Origin: Thermoguttaceae bacterium
GTDB taxonomy: Bacteria > Planctomycetota > Planctomycetia > Pirellulales > Thermoguttaceae
Assembly (NCBI GenBank): GCA_017407125.1
Contig: JAFQXE010000010.1
Coordinates: forward strand, 1 to 64,000
Length of the DNA stretch: 64,000 bases
Direction of reading: 5' to 3'
Shown: positions 43,551 through 51,439 of the stretch, piece after piece
How the letters are laid out: the number at the start of each line of letters is the position of its first letter
Numbering within the stretch: the stretch's first letter is position 1
Position numbers and translations under genes: made by a program
The notes under the pieces: generated by a model
What the model saw: only the letters and a program-made list of their open reading frames with translations
The model's database searches: none
Told to the model about the DNA's origin: nothing

Positions 43551-43829
43551 TTATTTCATTTCGAATTGTTCAATCGTGAACTTGCCGATGGCGTTCATGA
43601 TTCCGCCGAACTTGACAAACGGTTCGGACTCCATGTGCGCCTTCAATGCGGCTTCGTCGCGCCACGTCTCGCAGAAAAACAGGATGTCGGGACGGGTGCC
43701 GCTGACGAATACGTCGTAAGCAATGCAACCGTCCTGTTTGTTCGATTCCGCAACGAGTTCTTTGGCGGCGGCGAGGGCTTCCTCAAGACGTCCTTCCTGG
43801 GCTTGATAGAAACAGTTTATTCTAATCAT
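43551..43829 (-). CDS. Antibiotic-biosynthesis monooxygenase (ABM) domain protein
   Basis: 92 residues, a single ABM/YgiN-type ferredoxin-like fold (INCFYQAQEGRLEEAL…GCIAYDVFVSG…ETWRDEAALKAHMES). These are small cofactor-less oxygenases or quinone/heme-related proteins. Strong AAGGAG at the start. Second gene of the minus cluster. Confidence 0.85.
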   Translation of the reverse strand: MIRINCFYQAQEGRLEEALAAAKELVAESNKQDGCIAYDVFVSGTRPDILFFCETWRDEAALKAHMESEPFVKFGGIMNAIGKFTIEQFEMK

Positions 43830-43861
43830 TGTTAATCTCCTTTGTTAAACAGCCTTTCTTA

Positions 43862-44098
43862 TTACAGTTCCTTTTCCAGCGCTCTTGCCAGCTGGTCTGG
43901 GCACGACGTTCCGTTATTGCATTGAATTCCTTTGAGCAGTCCGATAACCTCTTCGACCTTGCGACCGATAACGAGCTTCGCAACGCCTTGCGTGTTGCCC
44001 GTGCAGCCGCCGATGAATCGGCACGCTGTTACAACGCCGTTTTCAACCTCGTATTCGATGCCAGTTGAACAGGTTCCGCGCGTTTGATAATACTTCAT
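43862..44098 (-). CDS. TSCPD-domain protein (TIGR03905 type)
   Basis: 78 residues from ATG 44098 with AAGGAG 10 nt upstream. The motif NGTSCPDQLARALE near the C-terminus gives the family its name, and CTGNTQGVAKLVIG precedes it. The same domain is fused to class II ribonucleotide reductases; stand-alone versions are of unknown function. The upstream in-frame ATG at 44188 lacks an SD. First gene of the cluster; promoter at 44198–44225. Confidence 0.85.
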   Translation of the reverse strand: MKYYQTRGTCSTGIEYEVENGVVTACRFIGGCTGNTQGVAKLVIGRKVEEVIGLLKGIQCNNGTSCPDQLARALEKEL

Positions 44099-44197
44099 TG
44101 CTATTGTCTCCTTAAAAAGAGTGCGTCCATCGATAAACCCCTCCGCGGCTTCCGCTCCCGGAACGTCTGGACGAAAAACATTTTTCACTTATCTTGA

Positions 44198-44225
44198 ATT
44201 ATACTACAGATCAAACAATAAGCAA
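44198..44225 (-). promoter_or_regulatory. Promoter of TSCPD–ABM–MBL–ADH cluster
   Basis: Minus-strand TTGCTT (44220–44225), 16-bp spacer, TATAAT (44198–44203), about 100 bp before the TSCPD start. Confidence 0.55.
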
Positions 44226-44260
44226 GTGGGCGAAAAAATTTGGGAATAGAATAAAACTCG

Positions 44261-44289
44261 TTGACATCGTCTCGAAAGGTGGGTATAAT
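44261..44289 (+). promoter_or_regulatory. Perfect-consensus sigma70 promoter
   Basis: TTGACA (44261–44266), 17-bp spacer, TATAAT (44284–44289): both boxes exact. About 55 bp before ATG 44343. Confidence 0.85.
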
Positions 44290-44342
44290 AGGAGAAGTAG
44301 TTTTCATCAATTCGTAGCCCATACATTACAACTTAAACTATC

Positions 44343-45419
44343 ATGAACAGACGTGAATTTGGAAGTCGATTGTTTCGCTTGACCGGGGCGGGAGTCGCCG
44401 CCGGGACTTTTTTCTCTGCGCCGTACGTTTTCGGAGACGATTCGGACGGGTCCGCTGCCGTTTCCCAGTCGGAAATGGAATCGATCTACGAAGAAGTCAA
44501 AACGCCGTACAAGTACGGGATTATTCTGGACAAGCTCAACGGTCAGCTGGTTGACTGCCCGTCGATTTTCCGGAAAGACGGCGTCTGGTATATGGTCTTC
44601 ATTTCCATGACAGGCGGCGTCGGTTACGAGACGTTCCTCGCCAAAAGCGACGATTTGATCAAATGGGAATATCTCGGTCCGATTCTCACGTTCCCGCAAA
44701 CGGGTTGGGACGCCTGGCAGGTCGCAGGATACGCCTCGTTGATTGACACTGCCTGGGGCGGATCGGCTGAGATTCAGCAGTACGACGGCAAATACTGGCT
44801 GACGTATTTGGGCGGAAGTCGCAAGGGATACGAAACCGACCCACTTTCGATGGGCGTTGCCTATACAGACGATCCAACCGCCGCCAAAGAGTGGACGCGG
44901 TACGAGCAGAATCCGATTTTCTCCCCGCAGGACGAAGACGCCCGCTGGTTTGAGAAGACGACGCTGTATAAGAGCACTGTGATTTGGGACAAGGCGCAAA
45001 CCCTCGGCGCGCCGTTTGTGATGTATTACAACGCCAAGCACAGCGGGGCGGAACGAATCGGCATGGCGATTTCTAAAGACATGCGGAACTGGACGCGATA
45101 CGGCGCCGACCCGGTTATCGACAACCATCGCGGCATCTCCGGCGACCCGCAAATCGTGAAAATCGGCGATTACTGGGTCATGTTCTATTTCGGCGCCTTC
45201 TGGAAGCCCAAAGCGTTCGACACGTTTGCCGTTTCAAAAGATCTGGTTCATTGGACGAAATGGACGGGAACGGATTTAATCGCTCCCTCCGAACCGTGGG
45301 ACGCCACCTACGCCCACAAACCGTGGTGCGTCAAAGTCGACGGCGTCGTATACCATTTCTACTGCGCCGTCGGCAACCGCGGCCGCGCCATCGCGTTGGC
45401 GACGTCGAAGAAGTTATAG
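44343..45419 (+). CDS. Tat-exported five-bladed-propeller glycosidase-like protein (GH43/GH130-like)
   Basis: 358 residues. The N-terminus has twin arginine NRREFGSRLFRLTGAGVAAG, so Tat export is likely. The body repeats propeller blades with DCPSIFRKDGVWYMVFISM, YLGPIL, KYWLTYLGGS, GDPQIVKIGDYWVMFYFG and DVYHFYCA-like strands. Catalytic residues cannot be assigned with certainty, but the D-C-P-S-I and D-P-Q arrangement matches the GH43/GH32/GH130 clan. Driven by a perfect promoter. Its stop codon TAG is the first part of a heptamer array. Confidence 0.75.
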   Translation: MNRREFGSRLFRLTGAGVAAGTFFSAPYVFGDDSDGSAAVSQSEMESIYEEVKTPYKYGIILDKLNGQLVDCPSIFRKDGVWYMVFISMTGGVGYETFLAKSDDLIKWEYLGPILTFPQTGWDAWQVAGYASLIDTAWGGSAEIQQYDGKYWLTYLGGSRKGYETDPLSMGVAYTDDPTAAKEWTRYEQNPIFSPQDEDARWFEKTTLYKSTVIWDKAQTLGAPFVMYYNAKHSGAERIGMAISKDMRNWTRYGADPVIDNHRGISGDPQIVKIGDYWVMFYFGAFWKPKAFDTFAVSKDLVHWTKWTGTDLIAPSEPWDATYAHKPWCVKVDGVVYHFYCAVGNRGRAIALATSKKL

Positions 45420-45506
45420 GGAGTAGGGAATGGGAAATAGGGAATAGTACTTCGCCTACGGCGAATTTAAAATACTACTCCCTACTCCCTATTTCCTATT
45501 CCCTGA
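45417..45506. repeat. Inverted heptamer arrays shared by two convergent stop codons
   Basis: Left: GGAGTAG, GGAATGG, GAAATAG, GGAATAG. Centre hairpin TTCGCCTACGGCGAA (45451–45465). Right: complementary TACTCCC, TACTCCC, TATTTCC, TATTCCC. The stops of the glycosidase-like gene (45417–45419) and of pepT (45496–45498) are both inside the repeat, so the hairpin could be a two-way terminator. Confidence 0.85.
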
Positions 45507-46731
45507 CAATCTCCAGCGACCATTCGAGCGTTTCGAGCATTTCATCAAGATTCGCCCATTCGACAACGGCGTGGGGGTTGTGAGAGCCGGCGGTCAGGTT
45601 GGGAGTGGGAAGTCCCATCTCCGTCAGGCGGGAACCGTCTGTTCCGCCGCGGACGATTTGTCGAATCGCCGTTCTGCCCAGTCTCTCTAAAGCGTTACAG
45701 GCGCGGTCGACCGCTTCCGGACGTTCTCTTAGTCCGTCGCCCATGTTGCGGTACTGGAATACCGTCTCGACGTCTGCTTTCATGCCGGGGAACGGTTCGA
45801 TCGCCTTGGCGGCAAGCTCTTTGAGCCAGTCGGCGAAAACGGCAAGCTGGGGCGTGTCGAAGGCGCGGAGAATCAGCCGGACAACCGTCTTTTCGCAGTT
45901 GCCAGAGATGTCGACCGGGTGAACGAACGGTTCCCGATTTTCCGTCGTTTCCGGGCTGACGCCGTCTTTGGGCAGCAGGTCAATAAAGGCAGAGACGCCT
46001 TTAATCGCGTTGACCAGTTTGCCCTTGCCGATGGACGGGTGAATGTTGACGCCGTGGAATGTAACAATCGCCATGTCGGCGGAGAAGGTTTCGACGTCGA
46101 TGCCGTTTGTCCCTTCCGAGTCGAGCGTATAGGCGAAATCGCACTTGAACCTGTCCAGCTCGATGTGGTCTGCCCCTCTGCCGATTTCTTCGTCAACGGA
46201 AAAGCACAGACGAATCGTTCCGTGGGGAAAGTCCGGGTTGTCGAGCAGGAACTTCGCCATTTCCATCATGACGGCAACGCCGGTTTTGTCGTCGCCGCCC
46301 AATAGCGTCGTTCCGTCTGTTACAATAATCGTTTTGCCGACGGCGTGGGCGAGTTCGCTGTTTTCGCTGAAAGCAATCGTTTTTCCGGAGTCGCCCAGGA
46401 CGATGTCGGAGCCGTCGTAATTCTCGATTACGCGAGGATGAACGGGTCCTGTCGGGACGTCGGGCGCGGTGTCGACGTGAGCGCAGAAACCAATTGTCGG
46501 ACAGGGTTTGTCGACGTTGGATTCAATGGTCGCATAGACGACGCCAAACTCTGACAGGAAAACGTCTTTAAGACCCAATTCCTTCAGCTGGCTGTACAGC
46601 AAGCGGGAAAGGTCAAGTTGGCGTTCCGTGCTGGGCGCGGACGTCGAGTCGTCACAAGAGCCGGTGTCGATTTGTACGTACTGCAAAAATCTTTCCAGCA
46701 AGCTGGATCGCGTTTCGGCGGAAAAGCTCAT
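45496..46731 (-). CDS. pepT: Peptidase T (tripeptide aminopeptidase)
   Basis: 411 residues, the family length. Zn-dependent M20B aminopeptidase removing the N-terminal residue of tripeptides, cytoplasmic. Metal ligands in GFCAHVDTAPD and GGDDKTGVAVMMEMA; FSVDEEIGRGADH carries the catalytic Glu; PCPTIG precedes. Start overlaps the stop of the DUF1844 gene by 4 bp (ATGA), so they are translationally coupled. Confidence 0.96.
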   Translation of the reverse strand: MSFSAETRSSLLERFLQYVQIDTGSCDDSTSAPSTERQLDLSRLLYSQLKELGLKDVFLSEFGVVYATIESNVDKPCPTIGFCAHVDTAPDVPTGPVHPRVIENYDGSDIVLGDSGKTIAFSENSELAHAVGKTIIVTDGTTLLGGDDKTGVAVMMEMAKFLLDNPDFPHGTIRLCFSVDEEIGRGADHIELDRFKCDFAYTLDSEGTNGIDVETFSADMAIVTFHGVNIHPSIGKGKLVNAIKGVSAFIDLLPKDGVSPETTENREPFVHPVDISGNCEKTVVRLILRAFDTPQLAVFADWLKELAAKAIEPFPGMKADVETVFQYRNMGDGLRERPEAVDRACNALERLGRTAIRQIVRGGTDGSRLTEMGLPTPNLTAGSHNPHAVVEWANLDEMLETLEWSLEIVRE

Positions 46732-46997
46732 TTTTGAGCCTCCTTAACGCGGACGAAGCCCATGTGGAGTTCGTAAAGAATCTGGTCGAACATTTTTTCC
46801 TCTTCGTCGGTCTTGTTCCCTTTGGTCTTTTTGTCGAGGATTTCGACGAGGGTAATAAAATGCTGCGCCAAGGGCAGATTGACGTCGATCTTTTCCTGTC
46901 CGGGAATGTTGAGAATTCCCATGGCAACCATCGCTTGAGTGGCAAGCATGGAAACAAGAGTCTGCAAGCTCGCTTCGGGTAATTGTTCGTTTGACAT
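46728..46997 (-). CDS. DUF1844 protein
   Basis: 89 residues. The conserved DUF1844 core TLVSMLATQAMVAMGILN, then LPLAQHFITLVEILDKKTKGN and EEEKMFDQILYELHMGFV. A small helical protein widespread in planctomycetes, myxobacteria and chlorobi; function unknown. AAGGAAC precedes the ATG. Sits between xseA and pepT in an operon, overlapping pepT by 4 bp. Confidence 0.9.
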   Translation of the reverse strand: MSNEQLPEASLQTLVSMLATQAMVAMGILNIPGQEKIDVNLPLAQHFITLVEILDKKTKGNKTDEEEKMFDQILYELHMGFVRVKEAQK

Positions 46998-47036
46998 ATC
47001 GTTTTGTTCCTTTCGTTAAAATGATGACGTAATTAT

Positions 47037-48338
47037 TTAGGTTGCGAGGTTTGTGTTTTTTGGTTCGCCTTCGGCGAACTGCGTAACTCCGCTCCCGCTG
47101 GTCGCTTCGTTACCGCCTTCCATTCGTTCGCAACTCTCAACTACACTCTTTACTCTGCCCTTCTCCAAAACCGTTGTAATTGTATCGCCTGCGGACAACT
47201 CTTCGGCAGAACGGACAACGTCGCTGCGGTTATTGAGTGTAACAGAATAACCTCGCGCAAGGGTTTTCAGCGGCGAGAGCGACTCGACTTTTGCCGCGGT
47301 CTTTTCCAGCTGAGCCGTTTTGTCTTTGACGCAGGCGTCTGCCGATCGGCAAAGACGCTTTTCCAATTCGTCCAGCTGCTGCGTTCTCAACAGAACGCCG
47401 TCCAGCGGATTGGTGAACGCCCGGCGGGATTCGATATTCTCCAGCCATCGCGCAGCAAGCTGAAATCGGCTGTTGAGCGCGGATTTGAGCTGAGCGGCAT
47501 ACTGACGCAAACGCTGCTGCATAGCCGTCGTGTCGGGAGAAACCCGCTGAGCGGCATCGGTCGGCGTCAAGGCGCGAACATCCGCGGCGAAGTCGGAAAG
47601 CGTTACATCAACTTCATGACCAATGGCGGAAACGACGGGAATCTTTGATGCGACTATCGCTCGAACGACGATTTCCTCGTTGAACGTCCAGAGGTCTTCC
47701 GGCGACCCGCCGCCGCGCGTTACAACGATAACGTCAACCGGGTCGTTCATTCGGTTGAGCGTTTGAATTTGAGCGACAACTTCTCTACTGGCTCCTTCGC
47801 CCTGCATTTTCGCCGGAGCGATAAGAACGTTAAGCCCTTTCCAGCGCAGACGCAGCGTTTCGAGAAAATCGTGTAGCGCCGCCGTTCCAATTCCTGTTAC
47901 AACGCCAATTCGACGAATGTCGCGGGGAATCGGACGCTTGCGCCTGTCGTCGAAAAGTCCTTCTTCCGACAGCTTCTTGAACAGCAGTCGAAATTCTCTC
48001 TGAAGACGTCCTTCTCCCCGAGGTTCCGCATGATCAATAATAAGCTGATACCGCCCGGTGGGAGGATAGACGTCAATTCGGCCGCGGCAGAGAATCTCCA
48101 TGCCGTCTTGAAGGTCAAAGTTGATTTTGGACGCCGTTGACCGCCACAAGACCGCGCCGACTACGCTTGTCCCATCGCCGTCTTTAAGCGATAAATAGAC
48201 ATGCCCGGCGGAAGAACGAGACAGACCGGAGACTTCACCGCAAACCCAAACGTTTGACAGCTCGCGCCCCAGGACGTTTTTAATAATTTCGTTGAGCTGC
48301 GTTACAGAAAGAACGGGAGGGTTTTGACTTTCTTTCAT
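47037..48338 (-). CDS. xseA: Exodeoxyribonuclease VII large subunit with a repeat-derived C-terminus
   Basis: 433 residues. The N-terminal OB-fold (SVTQLNEIIKNVLGREL, then VWVCGEVSGLSRSSAGHVYLSLKD) binds ssDNA; the catalytic domain has RRIGVVTGIGTAALHDFL and VIVVTRGGGSPEDLW, then SAIGHEVDVTLSDFAADVRALTPTDAAQ. Cuts single-stranded DNA to oligonucleotides together with XseB, which is not seen nearby. The last ~23 residues, MEGGNEATSGSGVTQFAEGEP…, come from a dispersed 60-bp repeat that has joined the frame. The ATG overlaps the Sel1 gene stop by 4 bp. Confidence 0.95.
   Translation of the reverse strand: MKESQNPPVLSVTQLNEIIKNVLGRELSNVWVCGEVSGLSRSSAGHVYLSLKDGDGTSVVGAVLWRSTASKINFDLQDGMEILCRGRIDVYPPTGRYQLIIDHAEPRGEGRLQREFRLLFKKLSEEGLFDDRRKRPIPRDIRRIGVVTGIGTAALHDFLETLRLRWKGLNVLIAPAKMQGEGASREVVAQIQTLNRMNDPVDVIVVTRGGGSPEDLWTFNEEIVVRAIVASKIPVVSAIGHEVDVTLSDFAADVRALTPTDAAQRVSPDTTAMQQRLRQYAAQLKSALNSRFQLAARWLENIESRRAFTNPLDGVLLRTQQLDELEKRLCRSADACVKDKTAQLEKTAAKVESLSPLKTLARGYSVTLNNRSDVVRSAEELSAGDTITTVLEKGRVKSVVESCERMEGGNEATSGSGVTQFAEGEPKNTNLAT
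47062..47126 (-). repeat. 3'-end palindromic element, copy 4, inside xseA
   Basis: Read on the minus strand: ATGGAAGGCGGTAACGAAGC, GACCAGCGGGAGCGGAG, then hairpin TTCGCCGAAGGCGAA. Same orientation as the gene, as for copies 1 and 3. Confidence 0.88.
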
Positions 48339-49063
48339 TGTTCGCTTTCCGTAACAGACTCCAATTGTTTAAGAAAGTCAATCGCTGGGGGAAATCCTGC
48401 GTCTGCGGCTTTACGAAGCCAGACCATTGCTGTGCGTTCGTCAGGGTCAAGACACTCGCCCTTGGCATACCAGAGAGCCAGATTGAACATCGCTTCCGGA
48501 AATCCGTTTTCGGCGGATTCCAGCCACCACTGCATTGCAATCATAGGATTTCTTTCAACGCCGCAGGCTCCGCTCATATACAAATATCCCATCTGATTTT
48601 GGGAGGCGGCGTGCCCGTGCTGGGCGGCGACTTCAAACCACTTTCTGGCGGCGTCGTCCATTTGCGGAACTCCGCGGCCTTCCAGATACAGACGCCCTAA
48701 AGCAAACTGAGCGTCGCCATCCGCCTGCTGAGCCGCTTTGAAGAACCATTGCGCGGCAGTTTTCGGATCTTCTTCAACCCCCAAACCGCTGTTGTAACAA
48801 ACGCCCAGATCGTACTGAGCCATCGCAACGCCACGATTCGCCAGTTCTAAAATTTTATCTATATCTGGCGAATCGCCATTCATTGGCGTAGAATACGTAA
48901 AATTAGCCTCTACAGAAGAACATGATTCACATTCGCAGCCGCGGCGCTCTTCATGGCAACGCCCGCAGGAGCAGCCCTCTGGATGACAATGGTTATTGTC
49001 TGTACATTCCTGAGAGCGCTCTGCGCTTTTATTGCCGTTTTTATGCGTCGCGTCTTTGCTCAT
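48335..49063 (-). CDS. Sel1-repeat protein with Cys/His-rich N-terminus
   Basis: 242 residues. The N-terminal ~55 residues hold a dense Cys/His cluster (HCHPEGCSCGRCHEE then CECESC), probably metal-binding. Five or so Sel1-like repeats follow (GVAMAQYDLGVCYNSGLGVEE, DAQFALGRLYLEGRGV, ASQNQMGYLYMSGACGV, AMFNLALWYAKGE), which form a helical scaffold. AGGAAG precedes the ATG. First gene of the xseA–DUF1844–pepT operon. Possibly an adaptor; no partner is known. Confidence 0.8.
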   Translation of the reverse strand: MSKDATHKNGNKSAERSQECTDNNHCHPEGCSCGRCHEERRGCECESCSSVEANFTYSTPMNGDSPDIDKILELANRGVAMAQYDLGVCYNSGLGVEEDPKTAAQWFFKAAQQADGDAQFALGRLYLEGRGVPQMDDAARKWFEVAAQHGHAASQNQMGYLYMSGACGVERNPMIAMQWWLESAENGFPEAMFNLALWYAKGECLDPDERTAMVWLRKAADAGFPPAIDFLKQLESVTESEQ

Positions 49064-49085
49064 TCTTCCTGACGGTTATGTAAAA

Positions 49086-50228
49086 TCAGAAGGCGTTGTC
49101 TTGAATAGCGTGTCCATCTCCAGACGACAACAGGCTGTCAAAAACGCCATAGTTGGTAGGACCGTCCGTTTGAATTGAATCCGACAGCCAATGCGAAGAG
49201 CCGTCTGCAAAGCAGGTATAGACGCCGCTTGCGTGCATTGACCGCGTTGTCGCCTGGGTATTGGACGTCAATCTGGCTGGCATTTTCAAATCATACAATT
49301 CGTCGCTGGAATAATCCAACGTTGAGTAGATTTGATCGCCAACGCCGGATTTGTTGTTTTTATCTCTGGCGTTAGGTCCCTTATCAGAGCCAGCAACTCG
49401 AGAAGCCAGATTTGTTCCGTCATCCCAACCGCAAGCGGCGATTGCGCTGGCGCCGGGTCCGCCTAAACACCAGGTTCCGCGCGGATCTCGAGACGTAACG
49501 CCCGCTCGAAGTTCCGCTATGAGAATCGTGTTGCTGGCGCCGTCAGAAATGTCTGTAGCTCTCAACGATTCGCCCGGCCCCATAACGCCGCGGTTTTGGG
49601 GAAGCGACCAGTTGCTTCCGTACAGAAACTTGGGCTGCTTAAGCCCCATATTCGCGCCGTAATTGCAGCGAGAACTGGTAAACGACGATTTCCCCGATTC
49701 ATAAAGAACCCTGTTCGAATTTGTGTCTGACGGACAGAGCAATGACGTTATGACCGTTTCTCGACACGATTTCATTGTTATAGTACTGTCTTGAGAACTG
49801 GTAACAGTTTTATCGATAGTATTTTTAACCTTTGTGCTGTACGCTTGCTTGTTGAAACGATCGGGACGCATAAGATTGAAAATGTTATCGTACAGAGCCG
49901 TCTGATCCAGGTTGGGCAGAATGCGAACAATCCAGTTTTCCAGAACATTGGACTCGTTAGGAGAATCATAAGGACTGGGGTCTGATTCAACCTTAAAGTT
50001 CATTGCTGGCGGAAAAGCTTTGTTAAGCTGTTCGTATCCCAAAGCGGCAAGACCCAGTTGTTTGATATTGTTGGAACACGTTGATCTTCGAGCGGACTCG
50101 CGCGCCGAATTGACTGCCGGAAGAAGCAATCCAATCAACACGCCCATAATCGCAATGACAACCAGCAGTTCAACCAACGTAAAGGCGTTTTTATTTCTCA
50201 TAATGTTCATTCGTTTATTGCAAGTCAT
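49086..50228 (-). CDS. DUF1559 pseudopilin, third of a tandem triplet
   Basis: 380 residues; start at 50228 fits AAGGAG 8 nt upstream. N-terminus [18 protein letters not shown] is the class III-like prepilin signal. Body has [17 protein letters not shown] and ends with [12 protein letters not shown] (H-X9-DG). Nearly adjacent (24 bp) to the next copy upstream and probably the last of one transcript. Confidence 0.9.
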   Translation of the reverse strand: MTCNKRMNIMRNKNAFTLVELLVVIAIMGVLIGLLLPAVNSARESARRSTCSNNIKQLGLAALGYEQLNKAFPPAMNFKVESDPSPYDSPNESNVLENWIVRILPNLDQTALYDNIFNLMRPDRFNKQAYSTKVKNTIDKTVTSSQDSTITMKSCRETVITSLLCPSDTNSNRVLYESGKSSFTSSRCNYGANMGLKQPKFLYGSNWSLPQNRGVMGPGESLRATDISDGASNTILIAELRAGVTSRDPRGTWCLGGPGASAIAACGWDDGTNLASRVAGSDKGPNARDKNNKSGVGDQIYSTLDYSSDELYDLKMPARLTSNTQATTRSMHASGVYTCFADGSSHWLSDSIQTDGPTNYGVFDSLLSSGDGHAIQDNAF

Positions 50229-50252
50229 GACAGACTCCTTTTAGCTACAATG

Positions 50253-51347
50253 TTAAAAATCAGCATTGGAGAGCGAAAAACCGTCACAGGGCAGAATCAG
50301 TTTATCCCATGTGCCCAAATCGCTTTCAGACGTTCCAACGGATATTCCGTCTGTAATCCAGTGAACAGAGCCGTCGCAGAACGCGGTCTGAACTCCGCCG
50401 GGGTGAGCGGAACGCGAGGTCGCCTGAATGTTGCTGGAGTAGTTGTAACATGCCATTCCCATAATCTTCAGCTGATCGAGGTCAATTAGCGCTTTTACTG
50501 CATCGCAGCCTATGATGTCGTCTGACGAATCGTTCCTTGAATTTGGACCTTTGGCATCGCCGTCGTATCCACAACGGGCGATAGCGCTTGGACCAGGACC
50601 GCCTAAAGCCCACGTTCCGCGGCAATCAACGCTGACAACGCCTGAGCGAAGTTCAGCCAGCATAATTGTATTGCTGGCGCCGTCAATCATCTCCTCTGTT
50701 TTCATTGTTTTTCCGGGCCCCATTACGCCGTGCTTTAACGAGTTGCCCCAATCAGAATAAAGATAACGGGCGTCGCCCAGACCCATATTAGCTCCGTAAT
50801 TGCAGCGAGCTCCAGTAAAGCCTCCACTCCCGGCCGACTCGTATTTGTTTCGATTGTTACCGTCAGAAGGACAAAGCAACGATGAAATTACCGTCTCTCG
50901 GCAGCTTTTCATCGTAATGGTTGCGTCTATTTTAGACGTAGCGCTGTTCGATTCAACATTAATCCCGCTTTGTTTGAGCATGCCGTCAATCTCGTCAAAC
51001 AAAGCCTTTTGTTCGATAAATGGGAGAACGAGAATAATCCAGTTGGCGCGTTGATTGGATTCGTCCAAGACGCCGCTTGTGTTATTGGTGAAATTGCATG
51101 CCGGCGGAAGAAGGTGATATGTGCTCTCGTAAGAGAGGCACGCCAGCGCCATTTGCTTGATGCTGTTGCCGCACTGCATCTTTCGGGCAGACTCGCGAGC
51201 GGTGTTGATAGCCGGCAACAACATGGCAATCAATGCGCCCATAATCGCAATAACAACCAACAGTTCAACCAGAGTAAAGGCTCTGCGACAAACGTTCGCC
51301 CGGAATTGTTTACGATTTGATTTAACGTTCATTTTATAACAGTTCAT
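50253..51347 (-). CDS. DUF1559 pseudopilin, second of a tandem triplet
   Basis: 364 residues. [21 protein letters not shown] then ARESARKMQCGNSIKQM; C-terminal HPGGVQTAFCDG is the H-X9-DG motif. Shares the central GANMGLGDARY and GPGPSAIARCG-like segments with its neighbours, so the triplet arose by tandem duplication and diverged. Confidence 0.9.
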   Translation of the reverse strand: MNCYKMNVKSNRKQFRANVCRRAFTLVELLVVIAIMGALIAMLLPAINTARESARKMQCGNSIKQMALACLSYESTYHLLPPACNFTNNTSGVLDESNQRANWIILVLPFIEQKALFDEIDGMLKQSGINVESNSATSKIDATITMKSCRETVISSLLCPSDGNNRNKYESAGSGGFTGARCNYGANMGLGDARYLYSDWGNSLKHGVMGPGKTMKTEEMIDGASNTIMLAELRSGVVSVDCRGTWALGGPGPSAIARCGYDGDAKGPNSRNDSSDDIIGCDAVKALIDLDQLKIMGMACYNYSSNIQATSRSAHPGGVQTAFCDGSVHWITDGISVGTSESDLGTWDKLILPCDGFSLSNADF

Positions 51348-51439
51348 GATTAAAATCTCTCGGAATAGCGCGTAAAACTTTCGATTGCGGTTATGCCATG
51401 AACAAAATCCAAAACGTCCCGCAACTCGAATTATGTCTG

